Source of the DNA: a virus
Virus record (IMG/VR): IMGVR_UViG_3300025030_000439
Coordinates: 1 to 22,123 of that record
Direction: 5' to 3' (one strand)
Length of the DNA stretch: 22,123 nt
In this document: piece by piece, positions 13,396 through 18,645 of the stretch
Layout: every line of letters begins with the position of its first letter
Numbering within the stretch: the stretch's first letter is position 1
Notes under the pieces: generated by a model
The model's database searches: none
What the model saw: only the letters and a program-made list of their open reading frames with translations
What the model was told of the DNA's origin: nothing
Translations under genes and position numbers: made by a program

Positions 13396-13600
13396 TCGGC
13401 GTATCCTTTGCGAATCCTGCCAGCGGCGCAACAACGCCGTGACGATGGCGCGGCTCAAGGGCAGCGTGCTGGTGCTGTGGGGGCGTCATCATGGGCAGCA
13501 GCATGAGCAGGCCATCGAGCTGAGCGAATTACTGCCTGAGCCCGACTCCGAGGAGTATGCGGCGATTGTGGCAGACCTCTTGCGGCGCATTCCCGGGTAG
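13382..13600 (+). CDS. Small hypothetical protein with CxxC (72 aa)
   Basis: A 72-residue protein: MIAADRRILCESCQRRNNAV, then ARLKGSVLVLWGRHHGQQHE and an acidic helical C-terminus. CESC plus the HH/H residues of GRHHGQQHE could bind one zinc. ATG 13382 has GAGG 9 nt upstream; the gene overlaps the previous one by 14 bases. Function unknown. Confidence 0.7.
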   Translation: MIAADRRILCESCQRRNNAVTMARLKGSVLVLWGRHHGQQHEQAIELSELLPEPDSEEYAAIVADLLRRIPG

Positions 13601-13604
13601 GCTT

Positions 13605-13667
13605 ATGGGCGAAACGAGTTATCATTACTTCGTTGACCATGTTTGCCCTGCCTGTGATCTAGCCTAG
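13605..13667 (+). CDS. Possible microprotein (20 aa) with CPAC
   Basis: A tiny frame MGETSYHYFVDHVCPACDLA begins five bases after the previous stop, with a poor GGTAGG site. The CPAC pair and His residues resemble the other zinc microproteins here, but the length makes this weak. Its TAG lies in the first copy of a direct repeat. Confidence 0.3.
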   Translation: MGETSYHYFVDHVCPACDLA

Positions 13668-13673
13668 ACACAA

Positions 13674-13738
13674 CCTGCTCGGTAAACCGTCCGGCGGGGC
13701 TACACATCCTAGGTTCTGGTCGTAGCTTTCCGAGCAGG
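13674..13738 (+). other. Long-range stem in first RNA-like element
   Basis: CCTGCTCGG (13674-13682) pairs perfectly with CCGAGCAGG (13730-13738) across a 47-base loop. The loop itself contains GCTAC...GTAGC (about 13699-13725). The shape is that of a structured RNA, but it is not a tRNA: stem length and the absent T-loop exclude that. No known family recognised. Confidence 0.5.
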
Positions 13739-13739
13739 C

Positions 13740-13767
13740 TTGACAAACAAGACCATCTGCGTATAGC
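13740..13767 (+). promoter_or_regulatory. Promoter candidate ahead of the protease-scaffold-capsid operon
   Basis: A perfect TTGACA (13740-13745), a 16-base spacer and TATAGC (13762-13767). The -10 lacks the final T. Transcription would start near 13774, just before the terminator-like hairpin. Confidence 0.5.
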
Positions 13768-13788
13768 CTAGAAACAACCGAATATCTA

Positions 13789-13842
13789 GGCGGTAAGCCG
13801 CCCAGTCTGTGCGATTCAGTCGCCCAAGCTGGGCGGCTTTTT
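13789..13842 (+). terminator. Rho-independent terminator with competing hairpins (possible attenuator)
   Basis: AAGCCGCCCAG (13795-13805) is the perfect complement of CTGGGCGGCTT (13829-13839), followed by five T (13838-13842). Two rival stems use the same bases: GGCGG-taag-CCGCC (13789-13802), which would free the 3' arm, and a small CGCCCA-agc-TGGGCG stem (13821-13835). Such mutually exclusive stems are typical of attenuators. Confidence 0.7.
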
Positions 13843-13865
13843 GTTGTGCCAGAGGGGCCTTCGCA

Positions 13866-15137
13866 ATGCCAGAAGCAGCGATAGCCGAAAAAGAAGAGAC
13901 GGAAGATGTAGACCTCAGCTTCATCACTGAGGATGAGGACATCTTCGAGCGGGAGTTCAGCGCTGATGAGCGAGAACGGCTTGCCAAGGCGGGTAAAGCC
14001 ATGTCTGGGGGCGGCTTCCCCATTCAGAGCCGCCTGGACCTCATGAACGCCATGCACGCCATCGGGCGGGCGAGTGACCCTGCTGCGGCTAAGGCCCACA
14101 TCCGCAAGCGTGCAAAGGCTATGGGCATGAGCGCCGCGCTTGGTGACGCCTTCAAGGAGGATGAAGAGACGGTGCTCGCTGGCGTGACTGAGGCGGTCGA
14201 GATTGGAGAAGAGGCTGAGGGCATCGTCGATGTGACGATCATCAAGGCTGGTTGGTCCGAGAATGGCCGCTACTACAGCCCCGATGTGCTGCGCCAATCG
14301 ATCAAGCTCTTTGAGGGAACCTCTGCGTTCATTGACCATCCCAGCCGCACGGAGCAGCGTGAGCGGCCCAATCGTTCCGTATCTGACTTGGCGGGTATCT
14401 TTGAGAATGTGCACCAAGCCCCGAATGGCGATCTCAAGGCGAAACTGCGGCTCATTGGCAAGGCCAAAGAGGAACTGCTGCCGTGGGTGCAGGAGGCCAT
14501 CGCTGGCAAGGCGGACATCGGCATCAGCCTCCGCGCCGGCGGGCGCACCCGTGAGGGCATCGCTGATGGGCGAAAAGGCACCATCGTCGAAGGACTCACC
14601 GTCGTGCATTCGGCGGACATCGTGACGAAGCCGGCGGCCGGCGGGCGCTTCGAGCGACTCGTGGCTTCGGACTGGCTGGCCGATCTCCTCAAGGACGTTT
14701 CATTCGATGACTGGCGAAACTATCACCCTGAACACAAGGAGGTTCAGATGACGGACATCAATGAGCAGGTCGCCTCTGTGGTTCAGGAGGCCATCAAGCC
14801 GCTGGCCGAGCAATTGGAGGCGAGCAAAAGACGCGAGAGCGCTCGCGCCAAATTGGAGGCGTCGCCACTGCCCAAGGTGCTCTTCAGCGATCTGCTGGAG
14901 CAGGCGGCTTTGCTTGCCGAGGATGAGCAGGACGCCTTTGTGGAATGGCAGGTGGGGATGATCAAGAAGCTCAATCTGCGCCCAATTATCACCGGCGCTG
15001 GGCAGGGATCTTCAGCCGACGAGACCACCGTGACGGAAGCCTTCGGCACCAAGGTTCTCGGCATTCGTGGTGCGTTTGTCAAGCCAGGTGAGAGCGTTTG
15101 GGAATATCGTGACCGCATCCGTGGACAGACCGCCTAG
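13866..15137 (+). CDS. Capsid maturation protease fused to scaffold
   Basis: A 423-residue protein. Residues 31-87 resemble the DUF6582-type helix pair (ERERLAKAGKAM, GGFPIQSRLDLMNAMHAIGR, AHIRKRAKAMG). Residues 118-266 are the protease: TIIKAGWSENGRYYSPDVLR, FIDHPS (His158), DIGISL (Ser221) and VVHSADIVTKPAAGGRF (His248), the His/Ser arrangement of phage prohead proteases that cleave scaffold and capsid. From residue 295 onward is the scaffold, a charged coiled coil (VQEAIKPLAEQLEASKRR). ATG 13866 has GAGGGG 9 nt upstream; the longer upstream reading passes through the terminator and is rejected. The gene precedes decoration and major capsid genes, as in lambda C/Nu3. Confidence 0.85.
   Translation: MPEAAIAEKEETEDVDLSFITEDEDIFEREFSADERERLAKAGKAMSGGGFPIQSRLDLMNAMHAIGRASDPAAAKAHIRKRAKAMGMSAALGDAFKEDEETVLAGVTEAVEIGEEAEGIVDVTIIKAGWSENGRYYSPDVLRQSIKLFEGTSAFIDHPSRTEQRERPNRSVSDLAGIFENVHQAPNGDLKAKLRLIGKAKEELLPWVQEAIAGKADIGISLRAGGRTREGIADGRKGTIVEGLTVVHSADIVTKPAAGGRFERLVASDWLADLLKDVSFDDWRNYHPEHKEVQMTDINEQVASVVQEAIKPLAEQLEASKRRESARAKLEASPLPKVLFSDLLEQAALLAEDEQDAFVEWQVGMIKKLNLRPIITGAGQGSSADETTVTEAFGTKVLGIRGAFVKPGESVWEYRDRIRGQTA
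14736..14742 (+). promoter_or_regulatory. Internal Shine-Dalgarno for the scaffold
   Basis: AAGGAGG stands five bases before the in-frame ATG 14748 inside the protease gene. It is among the best ribosome sites in the window and decides that a separate scaffold is made. Confidence 0.85.
14748..15137 (+). CDS. Scaffold protein by in-frame internal initiation (129 aa)
   Basis: Starting MTDINEQVASVVQEAIKPLA, this 129-residue product is the C-terminal part of the protease polypeptide, made alone from an internal start with an ideal ribosome site. Helical, charged N-terminal half and a C-terminus (VLGIRGAFVKPGESVWEYRD) suited to contact the capsid protein are usual for scaffolds. The scheme equals lambda Nu3 within C: many scaffold copies, few protease copies. 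Confidence 0.8.
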   Translation: MTDINEQVASVVQEAIKPLAEQLEASKRRESARAKLEASPLPKVLFSDLLEQAALLAEDEQDAFVEWQVGMIKKLNLRPIITGAGQGSSADETTVTEAFGTKVLGIRGAFVKPGESVWEYRDRIRGQTA

Positions 15138-15174
15138 TGTGAGACACGGCCACTAGGCTTACGGAGGAACAACA

Positions 15175-15732
15175 ATGGCAGAAGTAAAGTATTTCCCACT
15201 CTCGCAGCCCGGGGTTCACGCCATCGTGGACATGAAGGCGACGACCAACACGGCCCATGTCGGCGACTTCCTCTTCTTCTCAGGCGGCACAGCGATCGCC
15301 GTCTCAGGAGCGAACACTGCACTGGGCTATATCGCCCATTCAGGCATCGGCATCGCGCTGGATCAATCGCCGAAATGGACCAATCAGGGAAGCGCTTACC
15401 ATCTCACGGCGATGCCAGTGGGTGGGCCTAGCAACATCTACCGCGTGACGGGCCATTCGGCCTACACAGCAGGGACGTGGCTTCAACCTACTGACGGGGG
15501 CTCTGGTCAGGTGGGTCAGACAGGGCGCACAGGGAAGGCGGCGATCTGGTCCGCAGCGAATGCGCCGAACTTCATCACCGGCATGGGCAACGCAACCGCA
15601 GCTGTCTCGGCCTACCCGAACTCTGCTGTGGCGCGCGTGCTGCGGCGAGCCACGACAGGCGGCGCGGATGGCGTGAGCGCGCAACTCGATATCCAAATCG
15701 TCCCGAACCTCTTCGGGCTCTGGCAAACATAG
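15175..15732 (+). CDS. Capsid decoration/cement protein (probable)
   Basis: A 185-residue, Gly/Ala-rich, beta-rich protein with GDFLFFSGGTAIAVSGANTA near residues 30-50, GIGIALDQSPKW, and WLQPTDGGSGQVGQTG. The alternation of short strands and turns, and its place between scaffold and major capsid protein, match head decoration or DUF2190-like cement proteins that clamp the mature shell. GGAGG lies 8 nt before ATG 15175. The precise family is uncertain. Confidence 0.7.
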   Translation: MAEVKYFPLSQPGVHAIVDMKATTNTAHVGDFLFFSGGTAIAVSGANTALGYIAHSGIGIALDQSPKWTNQGSAYHLTAMPVGGPSNIYRVTGHSAYTAGTWLQPTDGGSGQVGQTGRTGKAAIWSAANAPNFITGMGNATAAVSAYPNSAVARVLRRATTGGADGVSAQLDIQIVPNLFGLWQT

Positions 15733-15741
15733 GAGGGCCAC

Positions 15742-16812
15742 ATGGCTACGGCTCCAGCATATAACGGCGGGTTTGGACTCCAGCTCCTAGAGGGTCGTGG
15801 CCGCGCTCGCCTCTCGGACTGGTATGAGCAGTCAATGGCACAGCAGGTCGGGCATTTCCAAGAGGATGCCCTGACGACTTCGCAGATGTCGGTGCTGCTC
15901 CAGGACGGTCTGCGATCCATCGTGTTCAGCTCATTCTCAGCTGAGCCATCGACCTGGGAACAGGTCGCTGCCCGTGAGACCTCAAACAAGGAACTTGAGA
16001 CATGGGTCGAGTTGGGGCGGCTCGGCACACTGAGGACAGTGGGCGAGGGGGAGGCATACCCTCGTGTGCGCCCTGAACTCCTACCAGAGCGCCGTATCCG
16101 CAACTACAAGTATGGCGATATTCTGGCCATCACCGAGGAGATGCTGAAGTTCGACCGCACCGGCCTTATCCGGCAACTGGCGGAAGACCAGGGAGCGCGA
16201 GCGGCTCAGACAATCGAGGAGGCCGTCTATACGCCACTCTTCGCCACTGCGAACTACGTGAAGACCTCAGCCGACAACGATGTTGGCAACAACACCAACG
16301 CCACAACGCTGAGTGCTGCTGGCCTCGAGCTGGCTTTCTCGACCATTGCAACAATGAAGGACCCGCGCTCAGGGCGTTATCTCAACATCCGTCCTGATAC
16401 GCTCATCGTCGGCCCACGCAGCGAATATGCGGCACGGCAGTTGCTCTTCAGCACACAGCTTCAGCGAACTGGGCCTGCGGTCTTCGAGACCGCGAACGTC
16501 GCCGCCAATGTCTACGGCACCGGCACGGATAACGTCTTCCGCGGCATGGTGCGAAACCTCATCGTCACGCCTCAGGTGGCCCGGGGTGGCAACGCCTACA
16601 ACTGGGTGCTTGGCACTGCTCGGCGCGGCTTCGTCATGCAGGAGGTCGAGCCGCTGCAAATCCTCCAGGCAACGGGAGCGGACGCGAACAACGAGGAGTA
16701 TCTGGCCTCCGATGTGTTTCGCTACCGTGTGCGTGTGTGGTTCGGCGTCGGCTTCACGGACGACCGATACTGGTATCTCAGTTCGAGCTCGACGGCGCCA
16801 ACCGTAGCATAG
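15742..16812 (+). CDS. Major capsid protein (HK97-fold)
   Basis: A 356-residue protein directly after the cement gene. Characteristic pieces are EPSTWEQVAARETSNKELET, GEGEAYPRVRPELLPERRIR, the helix GDILAITEEMLKFDRTGLIR, NIRPDTLIVGPRSEYAARQL and the C-terminal FRYRVRVWFGVGFTDDRYWY. These fit HK97-fold capsid proteins of the Mu gpT-like kind, with no sign of a long N-terminal delta domain, in accord with the separate scaffold. AGGAGG lies about 6 nt before ATG 15742. It should be the most abundant virion protein. Confidence 0.88.
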   Translation: MATAPAYNGGFGLQLLEGRGRARLSDWYEQSMAQQVGHFQEDALTTSQMSVLLQDGLRSIVFSSFSAEPSTWEQVAARETSNKELETWVELGRLGTLRTVGEGEAYPRVRPELLPERRIRNYKYGDILAITEEMLKFDRTGLIRQLAEDQGARAAQTIEEAVYTPLFATANYVKTSADNDVGNNTNATTLSAAGLELAFSTIATMKDPRSGRYLNIRPDTLIVGPRSEYAARQLLFSTQLQRTGPAVFETANVAANVYGTGTDNVFRGMVRNLIVTPQVARGGNAYNWVLGTARRGFVMQEVEPLQILQATGADANNEEYLASDVFRYRVRVWFGVGFTDDRYWYLSSSSTAPTVA

Positions 16813-16821
16813 GGCGGCCAC

Positions 16822-17142
16822 ATGGCCGAACGGGGCTTCCTCTTACTGAGCGCAACGGCCAGCGGCACAGGATTCGATGCCGCTGGCCAGCCCCTCATTG
16901 TCTCGGGATACGCCTACCGGAATGGCATGGTCTACTGGAGCGGCGTCGGCACTGGATCAGGAACGCTGTGGGGAAGCCCACATCCTAGTATGGGATGGTT
17001 CCCGATTAGCGCCTTCGCCTGGAATAACACCGTGTTTCGGAACAGCGCCATGCTCAGCGGCAACTACGGGCACCTCATGGCAACGCTGACCTTCACCGCC
17101 AATGCGACGGGGCAACTCTTCGCGCAGTGGAGTAACCGGTGA
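16822..17142 (+). CDS. Virion-module hypothetical protein, paralogue A (106 aa)
   Basis: A 106-residue beta-rich protein: MAERGFLLLSATASGTGF, GMVYWSGVGTGSGTL, SPHPSMGWFPISAFAW, SGNYGHLMATLTF and final LFAQWSNR. The pattern RGFLLLSA, SPHPxMGWxP, NYGxL and FAQW recurs in the next gene, so the two arose by duplication. The Gly/Ser/aromatic composition suits a small exposed capsid or fibre-like protein. GGGCGG stands about 6 nt upstream of ATG 16822. No outside family recognised. Confidence 0.75.
   Translation: MAERGFLLLSATASGTGFDAAGQPLIVSGYAYRNGMVYWSGVGTGSGTLWGSPHPSMGWFPISAFAWNNTVFRNSAMLSGNYGHLMATLTFTANATGQLFAQWSNR
16857..16888 (+). repeat. 10-bp perfect hairpin early in paralogue A
   Basis: GGCCAGCGGC (16857-16866) and GCCGCTGGCC (16879-16888) with a 12-base loop, 35 nt after the start codon. 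Confidence 0.6.
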
Positions 17143-17480
17143 GCGATCGTGGATTCCTATTGCTCTCAGCCAGCGCCCTCGGAACAGCGCTGGGGGGTCA
17201 GGTTGTCTCTGGCTACGATAACAGCGTCGGGATGGTCCATTGGATTCATACGGCGATCACCTCAAGCGCAAACTCTGCCAGTCTCGGCGGCACGCTCCAC
17301 GCCAGTCCGCATCCTGGGATGGGCTGGTATCCCGTCACTGCCTGGGCGTTCACAGGGGCTGCCAACAGCGGCTCTGCGATTATCTCCGCCAACTATGGGT
17401 ATCTGCAAGCAACCGTTGATTGGCTCAGCGGTATTGGCACTGGCAGGGTAAGCATGTTCGCGCAGTGGGCTGATCACTAG
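17139..17480 (+). CDS. Virion-module hypothetical protein, paralogue B (113 aa)
   Basis: A 113-residue protein with MSDRGFLLLSASALGTAL, VGMVHWIHTAITSSANSA, SPHPGMGWYPVTAWAF, SANYGYLQATVDW and SMFAQWADH, aligned end to end with the preceding gene but diverged at many positions. It starts at GTG 17139, which overlaps the previous TGA (GTGA), with TGGAG 6 nt upstream. The pair may form a hetero-oligomer or decorate different capsid sites. Confidence 0.75.
   Translation: MSDRGFLLLSASALGTALGGQVVSGYDNSVGMVHWIHTAITSSANSASLGGTLHASPHPGMGWYPVTAWAFTGAANSGSAIISANYGYLQATVDWLSGIGTGRVSMFAQWADH
17170..17193 (+). repeat. 7-bp perfect hairpin early in paralogue B
   Basis: CCAGCGC (17170-17176) and GCGCTGG (17187-17193), loop 10 bases, 31 nt after the GTG. 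It lies at nearly the same place as the hairpin in paralogue A. Confidence 0.5.
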
Positions 17481-17489
17481 GAGGACAGG

Positions 17490-18032
17490 ATGAGCGAGTA
17501 TTTTCAGTTACAACCACGCGATCCGAAACTCGAAGACCTGAACCGCGAGCACGCTCTGCCTGAAGCGCAGAGCGTGCATGGTTACTTCGGCGCTCGGCTT
17601 TGGGATCGCAATCCCGTAGATGGCGTTATCCCACCAGACGCGCGGCTGAAGGTTGAACAGTGGTTCCCTAACATCGTCACTACCACAGGCAAGAACATGT
17701 TGGCGGGCTACTTCACCGGTGGCGTGGCCGGCGGCTTCGCCATAAACCTTGGCATCGGCACAGGCTCGACAACGCCGGTAGTTGGCGATACGACGCTTAC
17801 GACAGAGCAAGGGACGCGTGTCTCGGCTGGGCGTGCAATCACCGCGAATACGGCCTACTACAGCGGGCTCTTCACGGCCACGAATCCCGCCACACAGCAG
17901 GTCATCATCGAATACGCCAACTTCTCACTGAACGCGGCAGGCTATATCTTCGCTCATAGCACTGGAGCAGGCGGGATCACCAAAGAAACCACAGATACCT
18001 TGGAGGTCCAATACCGCTTTGCGTTTCCCTGA
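17490..18032 (+). CDS. Putative virion protein (180 aa)
   Basis: A 180-residue protein starting MSEYFQLQPRDPKLEDLNRE. The middle has NIVTTTGKNMLAGYFTGG and INLGIGTGSTTPVVGDTTLT, a G-x-G-x-G-x-T pattern seen in beta-sandwich phage fibre or structural proteins; the end (DTLEVQYRFAFP) is strand-like. AGGAGG lies five bases before ATG 17490. Probably part of the virion surface; no firm family. Confidence 0.7.
   Translation: MSEYFQLQPRDPKLEDLNREHALPEAQSVHGYFGARLWDRNPVDGVIPPDARLKVEQWFPNIVTTTGKNMLAGYFTGGVAGGFAINLGIGTGSTTPVVGDTTLTTEQGTRVSAGRAITANTAYYSGLFTATNPATQQVIIEYANFSLNAAGYIFAHSTGAGGITKETTDTLEVQYRFAFP
17549..17577 (+). repeat. 11-bp perfect hairpin inside virion gene
   Basis: GCACGCTCTGC (17549-17559) and GCAGAGCGTGC (17567-17577) flank a 7-base loop, 59 nt after the start codon. 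There is no T-run, so it is not a terminator. Confidence 0.65.
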
Positions 18033-18174
18033 TTGATAACATACGCGGCGTAGCTGAGCGGGCGGTGAATCGCGGGCTGCTTGGGGTTATGCTCCTTTCC
18101 CTGGGCAGCCCGCTTGCTGTAGGAGGATGCCGTGAGATGGCCGTATTGACCCAATCTCAGTTCGAGGTGAAACC
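18033..18174 (+). other. Intergenic stretch with 9-bp hairpin
   Basis: GCGGGCTGC (18072-18080) pairs with GCAGCCCGC (18105-18113) over a 24-base loop. No T-run follows. An AGGAGG at about 18121-18126 precedes only very short frames; a 34-codon frame from about 18089 (MLLSLGSPLAVGG) overlaps the next gene and is not convincing. Confidence 0.5.
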
Positions 18175-18645
18175 ATGCCACAGTACAACCTGACAGGCCC
18201 TGAGCGCGAGATAGTCGTCTCCTGGCTGTTCGAGCAGGTGGGCTATCTCGACGTGGCTATCAACGATGTTGGGGTATCGGCTCGGCAGGCCCTCACAGCG
18301 ACTCCTAGCCTGGACGTGACGGTGTGGATTCGCACTCAAGTCAAGGGTGTTGGGGTTGACCAGCGCGATTGGGACGCCACAGGCATGGTCTGGTGGATAT
18401 GGAAGCACAATGGCGTGAACGTGACGCCACCTCAGCGACCGCCTGAGTCAGCACTGTGGGTGGGCATCCTCCAGGAGTGGGCAGCCTCGATAGATCGTGC
18501 GTTCCTGCGTGTGGATTCTGTGGCTCGCAATGCTAACACCGTGCCCATCACGGCTGAGGACGGCACAGTTACGACCATGCCATCAGGGACACAGTTGATT
18601 CACCAGCGCGGACTATTCGATAAGGTGATTGGAGTGCTGAGCTAG
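18175..18645 (+). CDS. Hypothetical protein of virion module (156 aa)
   Basis: A 156-residue protein (MPQYNLTGPEREIVVSWLFE) with a helical N-terminus, VTVWIRTQVKGVGVDQRDWD and MVWWIWKHNGVNVTPPQRPP, then LQEWAASIDRAFLRVD. Trp-rich. GAGGTG stands 7 nt before ATG 18175, and its stop overlaps the next gene's GTG. It could attach the large repeat protein encoded next, judging by tight coupling; otherwise unknown. Confidence 0.7.
   Translation: MPQYNLTGPEREIVVSWLFEQVGYLDVAINDVGVSARQALTATPSLDVTVWIRTQVKGVGVDQRDWDATGMVWWIWKHNGVNVTPPQRPPESALWVGILQEWAASIDRAFLRVDSVARNANTVPITAEDGTVTTMPSGTQLIHQRGLFDKVIGVLS

Larger units (their letters stand above)
13660..13779 (+). repeat. 16-nt direct repeat flanking a folded segment
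   Basis: TAGCCTAGACACAACC (13660-13675) and TAGCCTAGAAACAACC (13764-13779) differ at one base. Each is followed by a CGGTAARCCG mini-hairpin (CGGTAAACCG at 13680-13689; CGGTAAGCCG at 13791-13800). This indicates two copies of one leader or RNA element in tandem. Confidence 0.8.

Noticed and set aside
13660-13760. tRNA gene
   Set aside because: The main stem is 9 bp with a 47-base loop, and no T-loop, anticodon arm or 3' CCA pattern could be placed.
13659-14609. Long minus-strand open frame of 316 codons
   Set aside because: It lies antisense to the protease gene, crosses the terminator and promoter region, and shows no domain; the plus-strand protease has catalytic motifs and a ribosome site.
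18089-18193. 34-codon frame after gene 17490
   Set aside because: No clear ribosome site at its start, overlaps the next gene and sits in a hairpin; composition does not look coding.
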